The position numbers were made by a program, and so were the translations under genes. Below are positions 51,723 through 60,830 of a stretch of 60,830 nt of DNA, in pieces (position 1 is the first letter of the stretch; each line of letters starts with the position of its first letter). Origin of the DNA: Nemertoderma westbladi (lineage: Eukaryota > Xenacoelomorpha > Nemertodermatida > Nemertodermatidae); NCBI GenBank assembly GCA_032718475.1, contig JAUCBJ010008883.1, positions 1-60,830 of the forward strand, in the 5' to 3' direction. The notes beneath the pieces were generated by a model. The model was not told the DNA's origin, searched no databases, and was given only the letters and a program-made list of their open reading frames with translations.

Positions 51723-54434
51723 TTATAGTTGATATAAATATGAGAACTTTTCCTGGGATGTAAAATCTTGTGACGCCACACTAGTATCAATGTAGCTAAT
51801 AAAAATTCTCCAATGTTTGGATATCCCAGTGAAACATGGTGGTTGTTGCCTTGCTGTAAATTTTGACAACTCAGTCGCAATCGCATTTACTGGTGCTGGA
51901 TTTTCCACATCCACCCTAGGCGCTACAAAAGTGTGAGCAGTCTTGGACCTGGGTGTGATAGTTGGCGTTTTGCTGGGAGTGATTACCCTTGTTCGAATGC
52001 GCGGACTCTCCCCCACATAAACACCCTTATGGTTAATCGTTGGTTGACAATCCAATTCTTCTTCGGAATCAGTCCTGCAGTCTACAACTGGAGGTTTCAG
52101 TTTAGTCTCGGGGTGAACAGTCAGTTTCACGCCAGATAACTTGTTCTTTTCCATCTCTAGCTTGGCCCTCTCCATCTGCTCATGAACCTCCTTCACTGAC
52201 CATCTCACCTGCTCGAATTCCTGGCTAACTTGACCTTGAACGCGTTGCACTCGCTCCTGCACTCCGTCGACTCGCTCATGAACCCCCACGACACGATCCT
52301 GGACGCCATCCACCTGCTGTTGTACATCCAAGATCTGGTCCTGAACATGCCTGACCTCGTTGATCACCCCACGGTTGCTCTCTTGGATAGCATCCTTCAA
52401 TTGTTCTAATGAGATCTGAGGCTGGTTATTCGTTTCATTTGGAATATATTTCCCTTCACCTGGAGATTCATTCCATCTGCGAGGTTGCTCAACTTCCTTA
52501 GTCCTGAATTTTTCTTTGGACTCAACGTTGGATATTGGATTAGATGGCTCCGCTCCAATTGGTGATATAGGCTGGCAGGCCAAACATTTGCATCCCTGTG
52601 CGTGGTACGGACACAGGTGGTCGATATGTCGGTGATCACTCGGAACACCTAAATCTGTTTGCCATTTGTCATTTGGTGAATTCAGAACATTTTCTGTTAG
52701 GTTGTACATACCTGAACTCGCAAAAGGTGGAGCATTTCGCCGCCGATCTGACCCACCTCGAGGACGCCGCTCCACGATCACGCTAGGTGGGGAGTCATCC
52801 TCTGGCGGTACCCAACCTTTACCAGCAAATTGTCGATGGAAGGAATCGATGAAGTGAACCTTGGACTCCATTCCATGCTTGTCATGAGTTCGGTTGAAGC
52901 GTTCTACTGATGAAGCTACATGGTCAACCCCACTTAGTAGCGACTCCATTCGATTGCAGCGCCAAGTTGTTTGCGCCTCCTCAAGTTGGAGTGCTATACT
53001 CCGGTGGTTATCCTCTAGCTCTTCTGCTTTCCGTCGACGCTCATCATCCCTTAGTCGCTGTTGCTGTTGGAGCATAAGTTCCTCCTGTTTCTCATGCAGT
53101 TCAGCTTTCTTTAGTGCCAGTTCACGCTCCCTTACAATGCGCTGGTTCTCCTCTGCTATACACTGCATGCGAAGGTTTGACTCACTTTCAAGTTGTTTAC
53201 GTTCAATGGCTGCCAGTTTATCCTTCTTAACCCGCTCCGTTTCTGCCAAAAGCCGGAGTTGTTCTGCTTCCTCCTTATTGTGCTTAACTTCAGCGATGAC
53301 ACGCTCACGCTCGCGATCAGCAGAGAAGCGCTCCACTTCAGCTGCTACCCGTTCAGCTTCTAAGCGCGCAGTCTCACGCTGTGCTTCACGCTCAGCTTCC
53401 TCAAGTTCGATCATTAGAATACGTACATATGCTTCCTGCTCTCCTTTATTAGCCTCCTCTAATGCTGATACATCTGGCACCTCCTCAGTGATACTGAGGC
53501 GTGAAATATCTGTAGTTAGTTGCTTTAGCCCTACTTCAGCTAATTCAGTGCTCTTTCTAATCTCCTCTTCCTGATGAAACTGGAGTTGGATTTGCTTCGC
53601 TCGGTGGCCATCTTCGCTCAGCTGCTTCAGCGTCTCCAGCTGCAATGCTGTAACAGACTGTGAACTTACCGAGCTCGTTTGCTGATATCTCCTCCGACCT
53701 ACCTGTGAAGGGTTGCTATCTGCCTCTGCAATATTCTCTCTAGTTGGTAAAGGCAGCCCAGCAACTACAACTCCCCTTTTCCTAAAGTATTGTTCTAACT
53801 CCTGGAAATTCTGACACCATTTTACTAACTCAAACTCCTCAGAGTCAAAGGTGTCGGTGTCTACACCTTCTGTCAAACTACCTCGGTATTCCTGTCTAAG
53901 AGCATTTACATGCTTATTTAATCGCAAAAAGTTGTCCCTTATCACTTGTAACTTGTCATATAGGGATGTTAGTAACTTACCTTGTCTCCGCCTTTCAGCA
54001 ACTGTGACCAGTTCCTGCAGGTTAATGACCTGCTGTCTCAATGTCATGTTATATTTGTCAATTATTTCCCCTAGGTCAGCTGGATCGTAAGCTGATTGGT
54101 CTAGTAAAGTTGTCAGCCAGTTCGTCACTTTGGTTACCTTGCCCATGTAACCACCGGCACTCTTAGTAATAGCTGGACGCCTTAAGGAAGTGTCTGAATA
54201 GTCGCTACTGTCGGCGTCAGGAATTTCAACGTCAGGGTGCTGTGTGTCGATTAGTGTGTGAGCACCACCCTCCGCTATTAATCCTTCAGTGGCAACTACA
54301 CCTGCTGGTTGTGTGGCAGGCTCACTAATAGTCTCAGTGTCTGGTGTAACTGACACGTCAAGTTGCTGACTGAGTCCATCAGCTGTCTCGAAATCGTCCG
54401 TTACCGGAACGTCTGTCTGGGATGTCTGACTCAT
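51723..54434 (-). CDS. BEL Gag N-terminal region with long coiled coils (903 aa)
   Basis: ATG start at 54,432-54,434 (MSQTSQTDVPVTDDFETADG). Residues ~1-110 are acidic and Ser/Thr-rich. ~110-210 is a helical region (NLQELVTVAERRRQGKLLTS) of the kind seen at the start of BEL/Pao Gag. ~320-500 is a highly charged coiled coil rich in Glu/Arg/Lys (EAEREAQRETARLEAERVAA). ~610-640 holds a Cys/His cluster (LCPYHAQGCKCLACQP). ~690-760 is a second coiled coil built on a VDGVQERV-type heptad. The C-terminal ~60 residues start the DUF1759-like domain (FTGISKHWRIFISYIDTSVA). At 903 residues before the stop this is far larger than a usual Gag; the coiled coils are the extra part. It should assemble particles around the element RNA. 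Confidence 0.85.
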   Translation of the reverse strand: MSQTSQTDVPVTDDFETADGLSQQLDVSVTPDTETISEPATQPAGVVATEGLIAEGGAHTLIDTQHPDVEIPDADSSDYSDTSLRRPAITKSAGGYMGKVTKVTNWLTTLLDQSAYDPADLGEIIDKYNMTLRQQVINLQELVTVAERRRQGKLLTSLYDKLQVIRDNFLRLNKHVNALRQEYRGSLTEGVDTDTFDSEEFELVKWCQNFQELEQYFRKRGVVVAGLPLPTRENIAEADSNPSQVGRRRYQQTSSVSSQSVTALQLETLKQLSEDGHRAKQIQLQFHQEEEIRKSTELAEVGLKQLTTDISRLSITEEVPDVSALEEANKGEQEAYVRILMIELEEAEREAQRETARLEAERVAAEVERFSADRERERVIAEVKHNKEEAEQLRLLAETERVKKDKLAAIERKQLESESNLRMQCIAEENQRIVRERELALKKAELHEKQEELMLQQQQRLRDDERRRKAEELEDNHRSIALQLEEAQTTWRCNRMESLLSGVDHVASSVERFNRTHDKHGMESKVHFIDSFHRQFAGKGWVPPEDDSPPSVIVERRPRGGSDRRRNAPPFASSGMYNLTENVLNSPNDKWQTDLGVPSDHRHIDHLCPYHAQGCKCLACQPISPIGAEPSNPISNVESKEKFRTKEVEQPRRWNESPGEGKYIPNETNNQPQISLEQLKDAIQESNRGVINEVRHVQDQILDVQQQVDGVQDRVVGVHERVDGVQERVQRVQGQVSQEFEQVRWSVKEVHEQMERAKLEMEKNKLSGVKLTVHPETKLKPPVVDCRTDSEEELDCQPTINHKGVYVGESPRIRTRVITPSKTPTITPRSKTAHTFVAPRVDVENPAPVNAIATELSKFTARQQPPCFTGISKHWRIFISYIDTSVASQDFTSQEKFSYLYQL

Positions 54435-55371
54435 TGTCAGGATAGGTGTGATTACTTAATTTATTTAAACAGTAGTCAAATTGACTAAATGATGTGCGGT
54501 ATATAATAAAATAGGTCAACTTATAAAATAGGTAAGCTATTTATTACCGCGATGGGAAATATTATAACAATATCGTGGGTTATATATATATTCTATATAT
54601 TTATAACTCAAAAAATATTCGAAATTTACCAACTTTCGAATTTCAAATTTACCGCGAAATATTGACTATCATAATAGGTTTTATGCTGTAATGTTTTTAA
54701 AATATATATATAATATAATTTATTTTAAATTTAAAAGGCCCCGCTAGGCATCAATGGAACTTTTCTGGGGAAATTGATGGTTTACAAAAACGCGTGCTTA
54801 CAAACACAAATTGTTGACACATTTGTGTTCAAAAAAAAAAATCGGGAAAGTATAATAACATCAAAGTCTGATATATACCGGTACGCCACTATATACCTAA
54901 TATATATATATATACAAACCAGCAGACTACCACAAAATTGATCTATAGATCTCACAAACACAGCTACTGACACTACGACCAACCTCGGACCCCTGAAGTC
55001 GCGTTTCTTCGAATGCCAAAGTAATCGTGGGTTGCGCGGACCACAAATGCACCGACGGATTCGGCGTCTCCGGGCTCCCGAACTCATTTGCAGTGACTTT
55101 ACCCGTACCTGTAAGTTGTATAGAGAAATCAGCGGTGGCCTGGCAGATTTACCCTACTGTAAATTACAAATTCTGTCCAAAATTGAAAGGCAAAATTAAA
55201 TTCAAATTCGCCACAACCTGAACACAAAACAGAAAATCGAACTCACGATTGCAAAGATCACTTTGTTCTAGAATTTTATCAGTCAAACTTTATCCAATTT
55301 TTTAACTTTCTAAAACTTTTATTTCAAAATTTTCTGAAAAATAAATTATTAAATAATTTTGCATTTACTAC
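54435..55371 (-). promoter_or_regulatory. BEL 5' leader between 5' LTR and Gag
   Basis: 937 bp between the LTR edge and the Gag ATG on the element's sense strand. It is AT-rich with a G+C-richer middle (54,940-55,100). Directly after the LTR the sense strand reads GTAGTAAATGCA, not the TGG start expected of a primer-binding site for a 3' CCA end. I therefore cannot name the tRNA primer. A TGGA occurs just inside the LTR end in both LTRs. Short frames here are not convincing. Confidence 0.45.
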
Positions 55372-57134
55372 TGATAATTCCAACAGCAGCTAATCCGATA
55401 CTGTTGAAAATCCAAATGCAGCTACAGTTATTTGTGCTCAAATAGCACATATAACCCTGCTAAAATCCATACCGGTAATGATTGCAGAAAACACCCGCTA
55501 CAAAGGGAAATCTAAATATTTTAATTTGATAATTTTCTACAACTTTCTGGCAATAATGCGAGATACCCACTCGCTTAAATAATTTATTTTACAACAACCC
55601 AGTAATCCAGTTGGAATCCCGACTCGATCCGATCTGCAGTGTAATTCAAATAGTGGCGAGGTCCAAAACAATATTACATAATTTTATCCGAAAATATTCT
55701 AGAATGAAACTGTTTTTAGTTTTGCAATGTAAAAATGTATGTTTCTAGTAAGGGGGTTTTGGCATAGATAGATCAAAATAATGTTTATCACCCTTTGGCT
55801 TTTGTTTGACGCAAGTATCGTTGTTCATCAAGCAGCAGGTAAGGGAAAAAGGGTAAACCTTGGCTTCGCTATACAAATGTACCTGTAGGAATTGTGAAAT
55901 GGGTTAAAATGAGATGAGAAAATAAAATATGGTTCCGTGATGATAAAAACTTATTTTCGTTCACCTCCCAAGACTGTAGGTAACGATAGTAAGCCGAAAC
56001 TTGGTATATATATTAATTTCTCAACGCCAAGCTAATCCCACAACAAACCATCAGGGCATGAATGAATAAAGCAAAATAAAACCCAATGAACCCTCACAAA
56101 GAAGCTCACAAACTAGGGCGCTAATCCTGTAGTAACAATCAGGACGCACCTCCCGAACCTCCCTTATTTGGCTTAGCCTAATCACACCACACAATTTTTA
56201 GCTAGGCGCCTACACTTCACCACTTACCCCTGCTGCCCTGTTATCAGTCACAATTGACCTCATAACTTGACACCTGGTAGTAAATGCAAAGGGTAACAAA
56301 GTCAACTGTGCCCCTTTTTTGGGCCCCAAAATAAACGCCAAGCAAATAAATTACTGTAATGCGGTTAATCTCCCCTATTTTAAAAGAAATACAACGCTTA
56401 CTGCAGTGGCTGGCCTGGTACAATAGTTCAACTTCCCTGATTTTGTTAGCTAACGCATCTCAGACTTTCCCCCTTTCATGTTCCATAGGCCTGCGTCGGG
56501 CCTAGGTGATCCCTACTCCATATCACAGGGATTCACCGCCTTCAAGGTTGCAAGGTACGACAGCACGGTCTGCTGGTCTGTTCTGACGGTAGGCTCTGCA
56601 CAGCACTGACCGCGGACTATGTTTTAAAAGTCTGTATTGTTAATCAGCATATTGCAGAATATTAATAGGTATTACAAATTAATTAAATTTAAATTGTATA
56701 AGCAGTCAGGCAGCACCGGACCGGTACATATTCCAGTACAGCAGTACACAGGTACAGCAGCACGGTACAGAATTCAGAATTTTTGAGTTAAAGAGTACAA
56801 CTGTACAAGTATTGTGACTTATGCACATAGAATGAATCATATGCCCGCCTGGCCTAATGCAAGACTGGCGTCCAATAGAAATGTAGCAAATGGCACCTTT
56901 TTAAATATATTTTTGGTGGGTTGTTTAAATAATACTTTCCTAATGTTATTTGTAGGTATCGTTGCACACATTTTAGGTATATTATACAGTAGATTTTAGA
57001 TTTCTTACGACAATATGACTGACCATAATATATTATAAAATATCAAAATTTTTCTTGGTGCGTACCTAAAGATAACTAAGCTAATCTAATACCTTTCGAT
57101 AAGAATATTACAATGGCGTGTACTCTCGCCAACA
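55372..57134 (-). repeat. BEL element 5' LTR
   Basis: 1,763 bp, nearly identical to 38,566-40,330. It carries the promoter of the element on the minus strand (transcription toward lower coordinates). I see no unambiguous TATA/initiator pair. Confidence 0.93.
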
Positions 57135-57139
57135 ATATT

Positions 57140-57307
57140 TGTTATCAGCGCTAATCGTTTTGGCTTAGGTTTGGGTCTCATTGGGATACTAACATTCATT
57201 TCACTTCATCTTTATTTATTTTGACCTTTTGTTTGGGGTGAGTAAGCTTATATACCAAGTTTCAGCTACAGCATTATTCACAGTCCAGCAATAAATGTAT
57301 TTGGGGT
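57140..57307. other. Short unassigned spacer
   Basis: Between the BEL target duplication and the (TAG)n end of the next LINE. No feature seen. Confidence 0.4.
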
Positions 57308-57892
57308 ATTTACTACTACTACTACTAAGTCGAGCGAACTCGGACAGTGGAAATGAGATCCTTCCAAGCTTCCCGATTCTCCATAGTTGTTGCAATTTCG
57401 TTTCTCCCAAGTTCAGTATCCCTTTCAAGTTGATCTATATATGTTGATATAGGTGGTATTGTACCATAAAACTCGGCATTTGTCATGTGTTGTCTCCAGC
57501 TGATGTTTAGGGCTGCCCGTAGTAGTCTTGTGTAGCAACCATCAATTCGTTGTTCAATTGATTTAGTCAGTGTCCAGTATGTGTCTCACCCCCGTATAAA
57601 AATACACTTTCCACTGTGGTTCGAAAGAACTTAGTCTTCAGGTGCCTGGGGAGATCTGATTTCCAGATGGTATCCATTGTTGATAGAACTACCCAAGCCT
57701 TTGCTTTCCTGACTTCTATGTCCTTTTTGATACTCTCTATCCATGATCCTAGGTACTGGAAGTCGTCAACCTTCCTTAGTTGATTATTATCAATGGTTGT
57801 CAAGTTTCCATCAACATTAAAAGTCATGAATTCGGTCTTGGTAGCATTTATATGCAATCTAACCTCCTTAGCAGCCCTCTCCACTTTATTCA
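57308..57892 (-). mobile_element. LINE 3' fragment (A2-like), (TAG)n tail
   Basis: A 105-codon frame (57,567-57,884) reads INATKTEFMTFNVDGNLTTI, VDDFQYLGSWIESIKKDIEV and DTIWKSDLPRHLKTKFFRTT, then VFLYGGETHTGH before a stop. It is homologous to the post-FADD part of LINE family A (INSRKTKILTV ... FCYLGSWI ... WKSPRINRKLKVRLFRAAV) but clearly a different, more diverged family. The 3' end (57,308-57,420) is shared with the fragment at 1530-1715. It is 5'-truncated just after the FADD box. Confidence 0.75.
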
Positions 57893-58314
57893 GAATACTA
57901 GTTTCAGAATATTCATATAAGAATATATATATATATATATATATAGAATATTAGTTTCAGAAAATTCAGAATAATATACAGAATTTGTTATAGCGGGAAT
58001 ATTTAGGATAAATTGTGTTTATATTTTGTTTGTTTACAAATTGTACTCGATACAACCCTTACTTATCGGCAGTTTAGTTTGCAGTATATGTGGTGGATAA
58101 GGGGCCATCACGCTAGTAAATTGTATTAATAAAGTTTATAATATTAGCAGGGATTCCTCACCAACTGGAGTTTCCTTGTTGAGCTTTATATAGACCGGTT
58201 TATTGTTTTGTTTTCTTTCGAAACTGATACGTATTGCGATAATTTTGATACGTATTCAACAAATATACTTAACGAAACGAACTATTAATATTTTCACCAT
58301 CATCGAGAATTATC
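57893..58314. other. Unassigned spacer with (TA)n
   Basis: A TATATA run at ~57,926-57,945 lies between two copies of GAATATTAGTTTCAGAA-like sequence. Otherwise nothing is recognised. Confidence 0.4.
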
Positions 58315-58494
58315 TGTGTCAGTGTCCAAAGAAAGGGCCCTTAAGTTTAAAACGCCGTTTCTGTTTATCTCACATTTAGACAGATGTTGGTCAAAAAAAT
58401 CGATTTTCTTTTTATTATCTCATTATGTCCGAAATTTCATGGAGATTTCAAATATACAATTGGCTTCGTCATATCTTTTTTAGTTTCGATGCTA

Positions 58495-59944
58495 CAGGGT
58501 GATCCGAAAGTTTCTGACCCCCCAGTATAGTATATCTTACTAAAAGTAATGTTTTGGATAAACGAATAAAATTGTATATATTTCCAATGCACACAACCAA
58601 AGGGCATATATTTTTATATCAAAAAAGTTACAAATGATACCACCTGGGCCTAGAGTCCATCATCAATTAGCTAATACTTGGTGTTCCTTCCATTCTCCTT
58701 GATCACCTCATGGCTGAAATGACAGAGCAAGATCTGAAAGCCAGTTCTGATCCAGACCAACCCATGTCTCCTTAACTCTATCAATGAGCTGCTGACGATT
58801 ACGTGGTCTAGGTTCAATGAATATCGAATCCTGGAGATCTGCCCAGACATGCTCTATGGGATTAAGGTCAGGAGAATTACCCGGCCAAGTTTCCCATACC
58901 GCTCCAAAATTTCCGAACTTCGCCTTAATCTGAGCAATGGATTGTTTAGTTGTATGCGGTTTGGCACCATCCTGTTGAAGAATCCTTAATTCAGAGCGAG
59001 GAAATAACTTCTTATCATCCAAAGATCTATGATAAACTGGCAATATCTGTTCCCTATAATAGTGCTCCATCCACAGTTGTGTTCTGTGGGAGAATGTAAA
59101 GTTCAGACCGGCCATATCGGCTTATTCCTCCAGCCACCATAATTTTCAGTGGAAACTTAGGAACCACAATGGCTGGTATCGTCCCAGGATCACTTGTTCG
59201 AATTCTGCGATTCTGCTTGTTTGGCTTAGGGTTTAGAACAAATGGGGACTCATCTGTAAACAAAATATGGCTGAGCTTCATTCGTGCAGGACGAGAATTG
59301 TTAGCAAAGCCATCTTTGATCATCTTGTTCGCAAATGTCAAGCGATCATTGACATTCTTTGCCGACAGCATTGGTTTAACTGTCTGTTTATATGCTGTTT
59401 TACCCCACTCAGTTGATTTAACCATCCTCCGAACTGTAGTGGCACCAACGGACTTTCCTCTACTCTTGTAAAAATCGCTGAAGTTTATCTTCTTCGTCAT
59501 TTTCCGAATGCCAATGAACTGATCCTTAGTCATTTTCGTTATCTGTTTCTTTGAATCAGGTGTCATTTTCGTTGGTCTTTCAGAGCGTTTAAAGTCTTTA
59601 ATTGTTCCAAAATTTGTTCTGACCCACTTTCTAACAGTGTTAACCGAAATTTTGAGATCCCTAGAAATTTTCTTTATCCCATCTCCACGTAAAGATAAAG
59701 TTTGAATTTCAATCCTCTTTTTCTCACGATTAGTTAGTGCCATACTGTTGTTATGAGCTGAAGCAATGACCAAAATTGTGAACCAAAAGTGCAGTACTGC
59801 AGTAGGCTACTTAAACTTCCATAACCTACAACTGTGCACCTACAACTGTCTACTCTGCTTGTTTACTAGAACTACAAAACTATAAGTATAGCAAGGGTCC
59901 GAAAGGTTTCTGACCCCTGGGTCAGAAACTTTTGGATCACCCTG
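58495..59944 (-). mobile_element. Tc1-like DNA transposon (1,450 bp)
   Basis: The ends CAGGGTGATCCGAAAGTTTC (left) and, complemented, CAGGGTGATCCAAAAGTTTC (right) are flanked by TA dinucleotides (58,493-58,494 and 59,945-59,946). Length, TA target and transposase are all Tc1/mariner-like. The right end has a second internal inverted copy of the TIR (GGGTCCGAAAGGTTTCTGAC at 59,895-59,914), forming a local palindrome. Confidence 0.92.
58708..59743 (-). pseudogene. Tc1-like transposase, DD38E spacing, one frameshift
   Basis: The best start is ATG at 59,741-59,743 (MALTNREKKRIEIQ). The N-terminal helix-turn-helix is GDGIKKISRDLKISVNTVRK; a second HTH and a basic linker follow. Catalytic residues: Asp in ILFTDESPF, Asp in ILQQDGAKPHT, Glu in SPDLNPIEHVW. 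Between the second Asp and the Glu I count 38 residues, versus 34 in classical Tc1. The frame breaks once, near 59,060, where the 59,054 frame ends and the frame ending at 58,708 takes over. Total length across both is ~345 residues, normal for the superfamily. Otherwise it is intact. Confidence 0.9.
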
Positions 59945-60700
59945 TATGTAGTGAAGAGTAAGGGACACACAAAAATTTCAATTTTCAGAAATCCGAAATA
60001 ATCACGTATAAGTTCTGATTCACAATCTACATAGGTTGTGTGGGGTGCCGAAAGCAATGACAATATTTATGAGGTGACTGAATGGACGGCTATATTATTT
60101 TTCGTTGGGTGCTAAATTTGAAATTTTGGTGCTGGCACCAAATTTTTGCACCCAGTGAAAATTGCAGTTCCATTAGTCTGTTTGTTTTTTACTTGGATCC
60201 GTTGAATTCCTTCTCACAGAAAACCTATAAATAAATGAAATTCATAATATTCAATGAAATTTCAAGAAATCGAAAATTTGACATTTTGGCACTGGCACCT
60301 ACATTTAGCACCCAGTGAAAAGTAGTAATTCGTTTTCCTTGTAGGATTATATTTAGTTCAGTTGAATTCGCCTCCCAAAAAAACCTAGAACATGCCAAAA
60401 TAGAGATCTATGAATGAAAATTGATTAAACCGATACAATTTAAATTTGAAATTCAATGTTGGCATGCATACCAGCTTCAATTTACTGAACTTTAAAACAT
60501 CGATTTACTCCACTTTGTTAATTTGCATATATGATGGATCTTGAAAACAAATTTTGTCATAACTTGGTCAAAAATGATCATAAAGATCCCAATTTGGAAT
60601 CAAAATGACCACCTTTTATAGGGGAATGAATACAATTCCACAATAAACAAAAATTCGATAATTTGAAATTAAGGGCCCTTTCTTTGGGACACTGACACAT

Positions 60701-60830
60701 CTCCTTATACTGTACATGTGTAATCTTCAGTCAACATCTAAATTATGTCCATCTGCATGTTCATTGTTCCATTGTAGACTGACTTATTCGGTTTAGTTTT
60801 TACGGTCGATTGCAACACAAGAGATTACTT
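60701..60830. other. Unassigned window end
   Basis: No feature recognised. Confidence 0.3.

Larger units (their letters stand above)
38566..57134 (-). mobile_element. BEL/Pao-type LTR retrotransposon, 18.6 kb with nested inserts
   Basis: Two direct repeats of ~1.76 kb (38,566-40,330 and 55,372-57,134) start TGATAA, end CGCCAACA, and are flanked by ATATT. Between them, on the minus strand and in the BEL/Pao order, lie Gag, protease, RT/RNase H, integrase with its HHCC finger, and a DUF5641-like domain. Two later insertions lie inside: LINE A copy 4 (47,054-48,714, opposite strand) and a TTAA MITE (49,672-51,279). Without them the element is ~15.3 kb, still long for BEL/Pao (often 5-10 kb), owing to the long LTRs, a large Gag and ~3 kb of extra 3' sequence. 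Multiple lesions make this copy non-autonomous. Confidence 0.93.
58315..60700. mobile_element. TIR element (MITE, ~0.94 kb) carrying the Tc1-like transposon
   Basis: The left end (GTGTCAGTGTCCAAAGAAAG then GGCCCTTAA, 58,316-58,344) is repeated inverted at 60,669-60,699 with one indel. Inside, repeated GGCACTGGCACC / TTTGCACCCAGTGAAAA motifs occur at ~60,115-60,330. Subtracting the 1,450 bp Tc1-like insertion leaves ~0.94 kb without coding capacity. The target duplication is not clear, so the superfamily is not assigned. Confidence 0.65.

Noticed and set aside
52894-53574. 226-codon Ser/Arg-rich plus-strand frame
   Set aside because: Antisense shadow of the Glu/Arg/Lys-rich coiled coil of BEL Gag.
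43303-54434. Gypsy or retroviral assignment of the LTR element
   Set aside because: The presence of DUF1759-like Gag, the three Cys/His clusters of BEL type and the DUF5641-like Pol end points to BEL/Pao.

Overview
This is repeat-dense DNA from an animal genome, most likely an AT-rich aquatic invertebrate. I cannot name the species, and I found no convincing single-copy host gene. The evidence for an animal is the repeat content: several non-LTR retrotransposon (LINE) lineages with an endonuclease and FADD/YADD-type reverse transcriptases, a BEL/Pao-type LTR retrotransposon, a Tc1-like transposase, TTAA-flanked piggyBac-like MITEs, and a giant foldback element made of satellite-like tandem repeats. 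Nearly all long open frames belong to these elements, and most are interrupted.

Layout. 0.2-1.2 kb: one arm of an old inverted duplication whose partner is at 27.7-30.3 kb. 3.2-4.4 kb: a 5'-truncated copy of LINE family A. 4.6-15.5 kb: a giant foldback element with ~0.7 kb outer arms, then long arrays of a ~148 bp unit that inverts at ~12.87 kb. A 2.1 kb solo LTR with a 5 bp target duplication sits inside its left array. 15.9-16.8 kb: a 30 bp coding minisatellite. 17.0-19.4 kb: LINE B (ORF1 remnant, PHD-like finger, endonuclease, linker). 19.4-20.2 kb: the 5' end of LINE A2, inverted. 20.46-21.54 kb: a second LINE A copy with a 12 bp target duplication. 22.1-26.4 kb: LINE C, carrying one TTAA MITE and a second unrelated MITE. 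28.5-30.1 kb: a piggyBac-like MITE that itself holds a short LINE tail. 30.7-36.4 kb: a three-level nest in which LINE A2 is split by a CR1/L2-like LINE D, which is split by LINE A.

38,566-57,134 is the largest single element: a BEL/Pao LTR retrotransposon on the minus strand with ~1.76 kb LTRs and a 5 bp target duplication (ATATT). In coding order it has Gag with long coiled coils, a DUF1759-like Gag domain, zinc knuckles and protease, RT/RNase H, integrase, and a DUF5641-like C-terminus. The LTRs differ by only about a dozen substitutions plus two small indels by eye, so it inserted recently. This copy is nevertheless defective: one in-frame stop, a LINE A insertion, a TTAA MITE insertion, an in-frame deletion that removes the second RT catalytic box, and frameshifts. 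About 3 kb between the pol end and the 3' LTR is unexplained.

57.3-60.7 kb: a LINE 3' fragment, then a TIR element interrupted by a 1,450 bp Tc1-like transposon whose catalytic spacing reads as DD38E.

The nesting gives relative ages. LINE A and the GC-palindrome-tipped TTAA MITE inserted after the young BEL element, so both were active recently. The foldback element, the MITE with self-complementary GC tips, and the young but composite BEL element are the most unusual objects here. All identity statements are by eye.
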